Under the pieces are notes generated by a model. The model saw only the letters and a program-made list of their open reading frames with translations, was not told the DNA's origin and made no database searches. Of a DNA stretch of 64,000 bases, positions 38,962 to 49,297 are shown in pieces. The stretch lies in the NCBI RefSeq assembly GCF_024436055.1, contig NZ_JANFNH010000019.1, positions 1-64,000 of the forward strand, written 5' to 3'. Source of the stretch: Streptantibioticus rubrisoli (lineage in GTDB: Bacteria > Actinomycetota > Actinomycetes > Streptomycetales > Streptomycetaceae). Position numbers and translations under genes: made by a program. How positions within the stretch are numbered: the first letter of the stretch is position 1; the number at the start of each line of letters is the position of its first letter.

Positions 38962-39549
38962 ATGGCCATGCCTCCGCAGCAATACCCGCCGCAGTACGGC
39001 CCCAACGCACAGCCGGGCGGCCCCAATCCGTACCAGCAGCAGCACCCGCAGCAGTTCGCCCCGTACCCCGCGCCGCACGGCGTACCGAACCCCGGTCCGT
39101 ACGGCGCCCCCGGTCCGTATGCCGCCCCTGGCCCGTACGTCGCGCCGCAGCCCGGTCAGGTGGCCAACTGCTTGGTGTGCGGTGGCTTTCCGGCGGTGAA
39201 CGTCACCATTCGCGGCCATCAGGGTGTGCTCGTCGTGATGCGGTTCATCTACAAAAGGGGCTTCTTCTGCCGGACTTGCGGCACGGCCGTGCGCCGCGAC
39301 ATGACCGGCAGGACGCTCTGGCAGGGCTGGTGGAGCCCGCTGTCGCTCGTGATCTTCACCCCGTTCACGCTCATCTGGAACCTTTTCATGCGGGCCAAGC
39401 TCAACAAGCTCCAGCCGCCCGCCCCGGGGACGCACGGTAGGCAGTTCGACCCGGGTGCGCCGCTGCTCAGGCGTGCCCAGGCGCTGGGGTTGCTGGTGCC
39501 GGTGCTCTGGCTGGTCTTCATCTGCGTTGGGTACGCGCGGGGGCAGTAG
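38962..39549 (+). CDS. Pro/Tyr/Gln-rich membrane protein with zinc-ribbon cysteines
   Basis: 195 residues from the ATG at 38962 with GGGGG upstream. Residues 1-70 are a low-complexity proline/glycine/tyrosine/glutamine tract (QQYPPQYGPNAQPGGPNPYQ). CLVCGG and FFCRTCGTAV form a C2C2 zinc-ribbon-like unit at about 72-120. Two hydrophobic segments follow (PLSLVIFTPFTLIWNLFMRA and LGLLVPVLWLVFICVGYARG). I recall this architecture in streptomycete proteins of unknown function. It may be a membrane adaptor; no role is assignable. Confidence 0.75.
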   Translation: MAMPPQQYPPQYGPNAQPGGPNPYQQQHPQQFAPYPAPHGVPNPGPYGAPGPYAAPGPYVAPQPGQVANCLVCGGFPAVNVTIRGHQGVLVVMRFIYKRGFFCRTCGTAVRRDMTGRTLWQGWWSPLSLVIFTPFTLIWNLFMRAKLNKLQPPAPGTHGRQFDPGAPLLRRAQALGLLVPVLWLVFICVGYARGQ

Positions 39550-39666
39550 GGCAGACCCGGAGCGACCGAGCCGTGCGCGGCCGGTGTTCGGCCTCGCCAT
39601 CCGAGAGCTGAACCCACGTCCGGCGACGCATGCAGCATTCGACCGCCTCACTGCCCTGGAAGTCAC

Positions 39667-39690
39667 AAGCACCTCCCCGAGTAGGTGCTT
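39667..39690. terminator. Bidirectional-type hairpin between convergent genes
   Basis: AAGCACCT (39667-39674) pairs with AGGTGCTT (39683-39690) around an 8-base loop. It lies between the + strand gene ending at 39549 and the - strand gene ending at 39725, so it could end transcription from both. Confidence 0.55.
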
Positions 39691-39724
39691 TCACCTCAGG
39701 CCGTAAGGCCAGGGGGCAGCCACG

Positions 39725-40360
39725 TCAGGGGGCGGTCGGCGGGATGTTGTGGTTGAGGCGGAACAGGTTGCCCGGATCGTAAATGGCCTTCAGTTCGGCG
39801 AGTCGACGGTACGCGGCGGGGTCGTAGGCGCCGCGCACCTGGTCGGCGGTGGCGTTCGTGCCGTACAGGAAGTTCAGGCTCTGTCCCGCCGACCACGGCT
39901 GTGTCACCTTGAGCAGTCGCTCGTGGAGGGCCAGGACACCGGTGAGGTCAGTTCCCGGGGCGAGCTTCGACAGGAAGCCCACGACGTAGCGCGCATCGCG
40001 GTTGCCGACGGCGTTGGGTACGGCGGGCCGCCGGGCCAGCGCACCACCGAGATGCCGGATCTCCACGATGCACCGGTCGGGCGCGCCGGGTCCTGCCAAA
40101 GCGAGCAGGGAGTTCACCGCGTCGGCGTCCAGTTCGCGGACGAGCGTGCTGCTCGCGTGGTAACTCATCGGCTGGGACGGCTCGTTGTGGATGGATCCGC
40201 AGGCGCCGTACGGCATGTCGGCCACGGTGTCGATCAGGCGGGGCCCGACCGCGCGCAGCGGGGCGACCAGTCGTTCCCCCTCGGCCGCATCGCCCGCGTG
40301 GATGATGCGCACGTGGGCGACATGGCGGCCGCGCAGCGGTGCCGGGAACGCCCTTCCGGT
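39725..40360 (-). pseudogene. C-terminal part of a berberine-bridge-type FAD oxidoreductase
   Basis: About 200 codons match the C-terminal substrate and BBE region of FAD-linked oxidases: HVRIIHAGDAAEGERLVAPL, VADMPYGACGSIHNEPSQP and finally AYRRLAELKAIYDPGNLFRL, NHNIPP. The N-terminal FAD-binding domain (about 220 residues with the P-loop and His attachment site) is missing. Upstream, a Streptomyces intergenic repeat begins at 40424, so the 5' part was lost by a rearrangement at or near the repeat. It cannot bind FAD as written. Confidence 0.82.
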
Positions 40361-40423
40361 GGCCGCGCGGGGCCAAGCGCTCCGCTGGGAGTGCGGCGAC
40401 GTCCCGTCGATCGCCTGCACGCC

Positions 40424-40465
40424 ATTGTGGCTGGTCGCGTAGTTCCCCGCGCCCCTTCAGGGCGC
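40424..40465 (-). repeat. Widespread Streptomyces intergenic repeat element
   Basis: Read on the minus strand the sequence contains GGGGCGCGGGGAACTACGCG followed by ACCAGCCACAAT. I recognise this as the element found in many copies in Streptomyces intergenic regions. It includes a GCGCCC/GGGCGC hairpin. Its function is not established; it may act as a terminator or structured RNA. Here it abuts the truncated oxidase gene. Confidence 0.65.
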
Positions 40466-40767
40466 TGCCGAACCGCAGCGGACTTCGCCCGGCCTGCTCA
40501 CTCCGTGCTGGCCTCTGCACCGTGGTCGGACCGCGCCGAGGACGGTGCGAGCGCCAGGTCCAGGGCGCCAGCGCAGGGGACCGTAGCGCCGCGCGCCAGG
40601 TCGCCCCATCACGCCCCTCCACGAGCACGCACAGTGCCATGCGGCCGCGCCCGGCCTCACCGCTCACGCGGGCCCGAATCCAGGCCCATGCGGTGCCCCG
40701 CCGACCGCGCCCCGCCGGTCACGGATAATCGGGCGGGACCCAACGAACGAGGAAGCAGCACACGGCC

Positions 40768-42288
40768 ATGACGGCGACCGCCGAACACCAGCACACCGAC
40801 GACCAGCCAGACGCCACGAACGGCGACACCCCACCCGAATTCGGGCCGGGCCTGGACCCCAAGCGCCTGCAGCTGTGCCTTGAGGTCCTCGCCGAGCTGG
40901 ACGACCTGCCCATCGACCACCCGGACGCCATCACCGTCCGCAAAGCCGTCGCCCACATCTTCCGCACGATCAAGCAGCGCCGCCGCCAAGAGAGCCGGGC
41001 GCGCAAGACGGCCCACGACCGCGCGGTCACGGCCGCCACCGCCACCGGCGCGCCCGGCAGGATCGACGACGAGACCGCGGGCGTCTTCGGGCTCACCAGC
41101 CCCACCACCGGCGAGATAGCAGGCATCCTGCAGCGCCCGCGCTCCTGCTACATCTGCAAGGCGCGCTACGTCGAGGTGGACGCCTTCTACCACCAGCTGT
41201 GCCAGGACTGCGCCGCCCACAACCGCGCCCGTCGCGACGCGCGTACCGACCTGACCGGCCGCCGCGCGCTCCTCACGGGCGGCCGGGCCAAGATCGGCAT
41301 GTACATCGCGCTGCGGCTCCTGCGCGACGGCGCGCACACCACCATCACCACCCGCTTCCCCAACGACGCCATCCGCCGCTTCACCGCGATGCCCGACAGC
41401 GCCGACTGGCTGCACCGGCTCAAGATCGTCGGGATCGACCTGCGTGACCCGGCCCAAGTCGTCGCGCTCGCCGACTCGGTGGCCGCCGCGGGTCCGCTGG
41501 ACATCCTCATCAACAACGCCGCACAAACCGTGCGCCGCTCCCCCACCGCCTACGCCGAACTCGTCGCGGCCGAGTCCGCGCCCCTGCCCGCCGGACAGCT
41601 GCCCGCCAGCGAGGTCATCGGCCGGTTCGGCAGCGGCAGCATCGAGCACCCAGCCCTGCTGCCCAGCCAGGCGAGCGGAGAACACGACCGCCTGGGCGCG
41701 CAGAAGGTCACCGCGCTGGCGCTGGTCACCGGTTCCGCCTCCCCGGAGAGGATCGCGGCCGGTACCGCCATCGACGCGGGCGGGCTCATACCTGATCTGG
41801 CCGACTCCAACAGCTGGGTGCAAACCGTCTCCGAAGTCGAGCCCGTCGAGATGCTCGAAGTCCAACTGTGCAACTCCGTCGCGCCGTTCATACTCGTCAG
41901 CCGACTGCGCCCGGCGCTGGCGGCGTCGTCGGCGAGGCGCAAGTACGTGGTGAACGTCTCCGCGATGGAAGGCAAGTTCAGCCGTGGCTACAAAGGCGCC
42001 GGACACCCCCACACCAACATGGCCAAAGCCGCGCTCAACATGCTCACCCGCACCAGCGCGCAGGAGATGTACCACACCGACCGCATCCTGATGACCGCCG
42101 TCGACACCGGCTGGATCACCGACGAACGCCCCCACCCCGACAAGACCCGCCTGGCCGAAGCTGGCTTCCATGCACCCCTCGACCTCGTCGACGGCGCTGC
42201 ACGCGTCTACGACCCGATCATCAGAGGCGAACAGGGCGAGGACCTCTACGGATGCTTCCTGAAGGACTACGCACCCACACCGTGGTGA
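40768..42288 (+). CDS. SDR-family protein with N-terminal zinc-ribbon domain and no catalytic Tyr
   Basis: 506 residues. Residues 1-120 are helical and charged. A C2C2 zinc-ribbon-like unit (CYICKARYVEVDAFYHQLCQDC) occupies about 129-150. The SDR Rossmann domain starts near 163 with ALLTGGRAKIGMYIALRLLR (G-G-R-x-x-x-G rather than the classic T-G-x-x-x-G-x-G), followed by ILINNAAQT. At the usual Y-x-x-x-K position the sequence reads HTNMAKAALNML, so Lys is kept but Tyr is Thr. I recall H-T-N-M-A-K in uncharacterised SDR-like proteins of other phyla. Catalysis may be altered or lost. Monocistronic. Confidence 0.82.
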   Translation: MTATAEHQHTDDQPDATNGDTPPEFGPGLDPKRLQLCLEVLAELDDLPIDHPDAITVRKAVAHIFRTIKQRRRQESRARKTAHDRAVTAATATGAPGRIDDETAGVFGLTSPTTGEIAGILQRPRSCYICKARYVEVDAFYHQLCQDCAAHNRARRDARTDLTGRRALLTGGRAKIGMYIALRLLRDGAHTTITTRFPNDAIRRFTAMPDSADWLHRLKIVGIDLRDPAQVVALADSVAAAGPLDILINNAAQTVRRSPTAYAELVAAESAPLPAGQLPASEVIGRFGSGSIEHPALLPSQASGEHDRLGAQKVTALALVTGSASPERIAAGTAIDAGGLIPDLADSNSWVQTVSEVEPVEMLEVQLCNSVAPFILVSRLRPALAASSARRKYVVNVSAMEGKFSRGYKGAGHPHTNMAKAALNMLTRTSAQEMYHTDRILMTAVDTGWITDERPHPDKTRLAEAGFHAPLDLVDGAARVYDPIIRGEQGEDLYGCFLKDYAPTPW

Positions 42289-42429
42289 CGACGATGCCCC
42301 CAGCACCGTGCCAGTCGGCTGGAGGCTGAAGGACTCGGCGTGGGCGCTGCCGAGGGCATCGGCGGCGCCCACCAGACGGCGGTCGAGCACACGTGGACCG
42401 TGCGTGGCTCACCGAGCTCGGCCGACGTC

Positions 42430-42846
42430 TTACTTCGCGAGCGGCTGCGTGAAACGCAGTAGGTTGCCGGCCGGGTCGCGGAAGGCACAGTCGCGGACGC
42501 CGTAGAACTGGTCCATCGGCTCCTGCAGTACCTCGCCGCCCGCCGCGCTGATGCGCTCGAAGGTGGCGTCGCAGTCGTCGGTCGAGAAGATGACGCCGCG
42601 CAGCAGGCCCTTGGCCAGCAACTCCGCCATGACTTGTTTGTCGGCTGGCGAGGCGTTCGGGTTCGCCAAGGGCGGTTCCAGGACGATGTTCACATCCGGC
42701 TGCGACGGTGCCCCCACGGTCACCCAGCGCATCCCCTCGAACGCAACGTCATTGCGTACCTCAAGGCCGAGTACATCCCGGTAGAAGGCGAGCGCCTTGT
42801 CGTGGTCGTCGACGGCGATGAAGCAATCGGAAAGCCTGATGTCCAT
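42430..42846 (-). CDS. VOC (glyoxalase/dioxygenase fold) protein
   Basis: 138 residues from the ATG at 42846. One full beta-alpha-beta-beta-beta pair: DIRLSDCFIAVDDHDKALAF, YRDVLGLEVRNDVAFEGMRW, then VRDCAFRDPAGNLLRFTQPL. Small VOC proteins bind or transform small molecules, often as resistance or detoxification proteins; the metal ligands are not clear here. It follows the AraC-type regulator by 10 bases (operon). It is a clear paralogue of the VOC gene at 43462, which is divergent from the regulator. Confidence 0.85.
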   Translation of the reverse strand: MDIRLSDCFIAVDDHDKALAFYRDVLGLEVRNDVAFEGMRWVTVGAPSQPDVNIVLEPPLANPNASPADKQVMAELLAKGLLRGVIFSTDDCDATFERISAAGGEVLQEPMDQFYGVRDCAFRDPAGNLLRFTQPLAK

Positions 42847-42856
42847 GCCGTTCACA

Positions 42857-43285
42857 CTACGGTCGAGCAGCGGCGTCCGCTCCTCCACGTCTGACCGGCC
42901 GCGTGTGGATCTTCGCGACGCATGCCGGAATGACGGCGCCGTGATCATGGCTGCGGGCCCGGTAGGCGCTCGGGCTCTCCCCGACCAGCTGGGTGAAGCG
43001 CGAGCTGAACGACCCCAGTGACGTACAGCCGACCGCGTAGCAGACTTCCGTCACCGTGAGGTCGCCGCGCCGCAGCAGCGCTTTCGCCCGCTCGATCCGG
43101 CGGGTCATCAGGTAGCCGTACGGCGTCTCGCCGAAGGCAGCGCGGAAGCAGCGGGAGAAGTGGCCCGGCGACATCAGGGCGTCACGCGCCAGCGCCGGTA
43201 CGTCCAGCGGCTCGGCGTAGTCGCGGTCCATCCGGTCGCGGGCCCGGCGCAGCCGGACGAGGTCCTCGAGGTCCTGCCGTTTCAC
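42857..43285 (-). CDS. Minimal AraC-family regulator (DNA-binding domain only)
   Basis: 142 residues from the GTG at 43285. Two HTH motifs of the AraC domain: LARDALMSPGHFSRCFRAAF and TVTEVCYAVGCTSLGSFSSR, with FTQLVGESPSAYR at the end. There is no ligand-binding domain, as in SoxS/MarA-like or glyoxalase-linked regulators. It heads an operon with the downstream VOC gene and is divergent from a second VOC gene at 43462, so it probably controls both. Confidence 0.87.
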   Translation of the reverse strand: MKRQDLEDLVRLRRARDRMDRDYAEPLDVPALARDALMSPGHFSRCFRAAFGETPYGYLMTRRIERAKALLRRGDLTVTEVCYAVGCTSLGSFSSRFTQLVGESPSAYRARSHDHGAVIPACVAKIHTRPVRRGGADAAARP

Positions 43286-43461
43286 CGGGTCAGTTTCCCA
43301 CACCACCGCAGTGCGGTACCGGGAGATCGCGGACGAAGGGCCGGGGTGATCGCCCCGGTGCACGCCACGGCGGAGATGCCGTCGTGCCTGGCGCGGCAGG
43401 TGGGCAGACCGATCAGGAATGGAGAAGCGCTGGTCACCGAGCCGCACCTAGCCTGATCGTC

Positions 43462-43872
43462 ATGGACATCGCCATTCACTGGACCTTCCTCCCGCACAAC
43501 GACCCGGACGCCTCCCTGGCCTTCTACCGCGACACCCTCGGATTCGAGGTCCGCAACGACGTCGGATACGGCGAGATGCGCTGGATCACGGTCGGCCCCG
43601 CCGAACAGCCCCACACGTCCATCGTCCTGGAGCCGCCAGCCGCGGCCCCCGGCATCACCGACGACGAGCGCCGCACCATCGTGGAGATGATGGCCAAGGG
43701 CAGCTACGCCCGTATCGCCCTGGCCACCGCCGACCTCGACGCCACCTTCGCGCGGCTGCGGGCCAGCGGCGCCGACGTCGTCCAGGTGCCGACCGAGCAG
43801 CCGTACGGGATCCGCGACTGCGCCTTCCGCGATCCCGCGGGCAACCTGATCCGCATCAACGAACTGCGCTGA
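43462..43872 (+). CDS. VOC (glyoxalase/dioxygenase fold) protein
   Basis: 136 residues. It begins MDIAIHWTFLPHNDPDASLA, with FYRDTLGFEVRNDVGYGEMR and a C-terminal YGIRDCAFRDPAGNLIRINE. It shares E-V-R-N-D-V, M-R-W-(V/I)-T-V-G and R-D-C-A-F-R-D-P-A-G-N-L with the VOC protein at 42430, so the two arose by duplication. It is divergent from the AraC-type regulator and probably regulated by it. Ligand unknown. Confidence 0.87.
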   Translation: MDIAIHWTFLPHNDPDASLAFYRDTLGFEVRNDVGYGEMRWITVGPAEQPHTSIVLEPPAAAPGITDDERRTIVEMMAKGSYARIALATADLDATFARLRASGADVVQVPTEQPYGIRDCAFRDPAGNLIRINELR

Positions 43873-44111
43873 GCGGTCCGGCGAGCGCAGCCGAAATCCC
43901 CGCACCTCGCGCCACATCCCGGCTTGGCGTGAGATGAACGAGATGCCAGGTCGCGAGCTAGTATGCGCGACGGTCGCTCGTTGGTCCGAAGCCCGGCCGG
44001 ACGCGCCCCCGGCCGGGACCCAGTACCGACTGCTCGAAGCTGGTCAGAGAGCCAGGCGACGCCGACGGGAACCGCGAAGGCGGCCCCGCGCAACAGATGG
44101 AGACACCCAGC

Positions 44112-46496
<2,385 letters not shown>

Positions 46497-46964
46497 CCAA
46501 CTACCCTGTGGGGACCGTGAGTTCGCGTTCGGTGAGGTGTTGACGCGGTACCTGGCGAGGTGCGTCGGGCAGTGCGGCGAGAGGGCGCGGCGCTGGTGTC
46601 GGTGCGCAAGTGCCGTGCTGGCAAGGGTAGTTGCTCTCGGGATCGAGAGGCTGCGCCGTCCCGCCGCAGTGTGAACTGCGCGGCTCCGTAGGCAGTTTCG
46701 CGCCAAAAGTGGCTAACTGCGGCGGGTAAGTGCGCCCGATATCGCCGCGTTGATCACGGAGTTTCGGCACACGAGCGGCACGCGGGCACATCTCGTCGAC
46801 ATTCCTGTGACAATCCTGTGATTCGCTTGTGCGCATACTGGCCGAGCTTCTGCGAGGTCAATTCCTCCGTATGCAGCAGCAGAGCCATCCCCGCACGAGA
46901 GGACGCTGCCCTGCTCACGGCCGCCCGCACGCACAGCAGACACCGCACCCGACGCCGGGCCGAC
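46497..46964. other. Region upstream of the pgs-like operon
   Basis: About 470 bases. The open frame of the following gene extends back to a GTG at 46818, but codon bias is poor before about 46910, so most of this is probably untranslated. It is the expected site of the operon promoter, although no convincing -35/-10 pair was found. CCTGTGA is directly repeated near 46804-46820. Confidence 0.45.
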
Positions 46965-49283
46965 ATGCCTCTGCTCGGCGGTGTACGGCCACCGATCGCC
47001 GCACTGGCCTGCCTGCTGCTGGCAGTTGCCGCGTTCACGGCGCTCGGTTTCGAAACCATCCATGAACAGGACGTGCCGCAGGCGGTACGGGACGCGGAAC
47101 GCCGGATCGCCGAGGATGCCGCGGTTTCCGTCGGGACTTCGATAGGGGCCAAGGCCACCTCGCTGCGCCACTTTGCCGCGTCGCCCCCGGTCGCCGCCGA
47201 AGAGACGCCGACGACCGTGGTCAAGTCCCTTCTGCGGAAGATGACTTCCGTGCGCGGTGGTGTGCTGCTCGACCCGCACACGGGCAGAACGCTGGCCGCA
47301 GCCGGGGAACCGGTGCCGCTGACCGGGGTGGACACGACGGGACTCGCCCACGCTGGCACCGCCAACGTGCCACCCCGACTGGCACATTCGGGTACCACCA
47401 AACCCCGACTGCTGCTCTTCGCACGGGTTACCGTGCCAGCAGCGAGCGGGAATCGGGACGAAAACCAGGACCAGGCAATCGACTTGGTGCGGGACCAGGC
47501 GCCCGAACGTGAACTCCTGCTGGTCGCCTCCGAGCAGATCACCGCCCCCCCGGTGTTCGGCGCCGGTCGCACCGGTCAACTGGTGGACCGGAACGGAAGG
47601 GTGCTGGCCGCCGTCGGCACCGCCAGCACGGCCCTGGCACCCGGTGCTGGCGACCGCGCGCTGCCCGCCGCCGCGGCGAGTGCCGCCAAGGCCGTGCCGC
47701 ACACCGCTGGCGCCTCCGGCAGCATGCTCGGCGAGAGTGCCAACGGACTGCGTCGCGTCGCCGGTTGGGCATCCATCAGCGTGGCGCACGGCAAGGACGA
47801 CACCGCCGATCTGGGCCTGACCGTGCTCACGTACAAGGGCGTGGCCCCTACGAGGGGCAACGCCGACCACACCCGGTTCGCGCTCGCCGCGGCAGTCACG
47901 CTGGCGGTGATCGCCGTGCTGGTGACCTTACTTCTGTGGGCAGCCGTGCAGCACCCACTGCTGCGGCTCCATTTGTCCGCCGCCCGGCTGGCCAAGGGCG
48001 CCTGCGACACGGAAGCGCGCGAGGGGCTGGATCGGCCGGTGCCGGTCCCCGCGTTCGGTGAGCCCCGCAGGGCCGGGCGAGCCCTTGAGTCCATACGCCG
48101 TCAACTCCTGGGCGAGGCCGGGCCGGAGACTGTTCGGCCGGTGCGCCGCCGCCCGGGTGTACGGCCGCTGGTCCTTGTCTGCGCGCTACTGGTCGCCGCG
48201 TGGGGAGTACCACTGATGTTCCTGGTCAACCGCGTGCAGGCGGCCAAGGCCATACCGGCAACGACCGTTGCCGACCAGCAGGCACGCACCGAGTCCGCGG
48301 CGGACCGGCTGCGGCAGTCCCTCGGCCAGAGCTACACCGACCTGGCGGAGGTGGCCTCGCGCATCTCCGGTGAGCCGAGGGGCCGGGAGGCGGACACGCT
48401 GCGGCGCGCCCTTGCCGAACACCCCAAGTATCGTTCGCTGTACGTGCTGGATCGCACCGGCGCCATCGTGCTGCGGGTGGGCAAGCGGCCGTTGCGCACG
48501 ATCGTCCACGCACCGACCGGTGACGGGATCACCAAGGTCAACACCTCGGGCAAGATCCCCGCGATCGCCGCCTATGCCCAGATCCCGGCGGCGAAGTCCG
48601 CGAGGGCCACCACCACGGGCGCCCCCGCCGTGCTCTTCGCGGAGATCGACGTGAACGCGCTGAACAGCCTGTTGCCCCGGCCGAGCCTCGGTAACGTCTG
48701 GCTCGTCGACGACCACCATGAGGTGCTCGCGGCGAGCGTCGGCTTCCGTGCCTTCCAGTCCCTGCCCAGCCATGGCCTCACACGCCTCGCCGCCAGGACA
48801 AAGAGCACCGGCGGGACCGCGGGCAGCCCGGCGTCGGCCGTGCTGAACGCGGAGACGGCACCGGGCGCGGGCCCGTCGGTCGCGGCCGCAGCTCCACTGA
48901 CGCGATTCGGACCCGCCGCCGGGCTCGGCTGGCGGGTGGTCTCCGCCGAGCCCGCGGCCGCCCTCAAGCTGACGCCCTACCAGGTCCGGTCGCACACCAT
49001 GCTGGCCGGTCTGCTGGCCCTGACCGTGGGCGTCGCCTGCCTGAGCTGGCTGCACATCGTGGTGGTCAGACCACTGCGGGCCCTCACCGGGCACGCGGAA
49101 CGGCTGGCTGGTGGCGATCGCCGGACCGTGCTGTACCCGGTCCACCAGGATGAGTGCGGTTCGGTGACGCGCAGTCTGGAACTGCTCCGGCAGGCGTTGG
49201 CCGAGCGGGATCGCCGCGCTCGACCTGACCCGGCGTCCCCCTCGGCTCCGTCATCCTCGCCCGACAGCGCGCCGCAGCCGTAG
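46965..49283 (+). CDS. Membrane protein with two extracellular sensor-HAMP modules and no output domain
   Basis: 772 residues if started at the ATG at 46965; a GTG at 46818 would give 821. Module 1 has TM1 (AALACLLLAVAAFTALGF), an extracellular domain of ~290 residues, TM2 (AAVTLAVIAVLVTLLLWAAV) and a HAMP-like linker. Module 2 has TM3 (PLVLVCALLVAAWGVPLMFL), a second extracellular Cache-like domain (RSLYVLDRTGAIVLRVG), TM4 (LAGLLALTVGVACLSWLHIV) and a HAMP (RPLRALTGHAERLAGGDR, ECGSVTRSLELLRQAL). The C-terminus is a Pro/Ser tail, with no kinase, cyclase or methyl-accepting domain. It sits 15 bases before pgsB, so it probably serves polymer synthesis as a sensor or scaffold (inference). Confidence 0.8.
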   Translation: MPLLGGVRPPIAALACLLLAVAAFTALGFETIHEQDVPQAVRDAERRIAEDAAVSVGTSIGAKATSLRHFAASPPVAAEETPTTVVKSLLRKMTSVRGGVLLDPHTGRTLAAAGEPVPLTGVDTTGLAHAGTANVPPRLAHSGTTKPRLLLFARVTVPAASGNRDENQDQAIDLVRDQAPERELLLVASEQITAPPVFGAGRTGQLVDRNGRVLAAVGTASTALAPGAGDRALPAAAASAAKAVPHTAGASGSMLGESANGLRRVAGWASISVAHGKDDTADLGLTVLTYKGVAPTRGNADHTRFALAAAVTLAVIAVLVTLLLWAAVQHPLLRLHLSAARLAKGACDTEAREGLDRPVPVPAFGEPRRAGRALESIRRQLLGEAGPETVRPVRRRPGVRPLVLVCALLVAAWGVPLMFLVNRVQAAKAIPATTVADQQARTESAADRLRQSLGQSYTDLAEVASRISGEPRGREADTLRRALAEHPKYRSLYVLDRTGAIVLRVGKRPLRTIVHAPTGDGITKVNTSGKIPAIAAYAQIPAAKSARATTTGAPAVLFAEIDVNALNSLLPRPSLGNVWLVDDHHEVLAASVGFRAFQSLPSHGLTRLAARTKSTGGTAGSPASAVLNAETAPGAGPSVAAAAPLTRFGPAAGLGWRVVSAEPAAALKLTPYQVRSHTMLAGLLALTVGVACLSWLHIVVVRPLRALTGHAERLAGGDRRTVLYPVHQDECGSVTRSLELLRQALAERDRRARPDPASPSAPSSSPDSAPQP

Positions 49284-49297
49284 GAGGATCAACTGAC

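Noticed and set aside
40657-42390. 577-codon minus-strand frame rich in Gly/Val/Asp
   Set aside because: Antisense to the zinc-ribbon SDR gene, whose frame has coherent motifs and codon bias.
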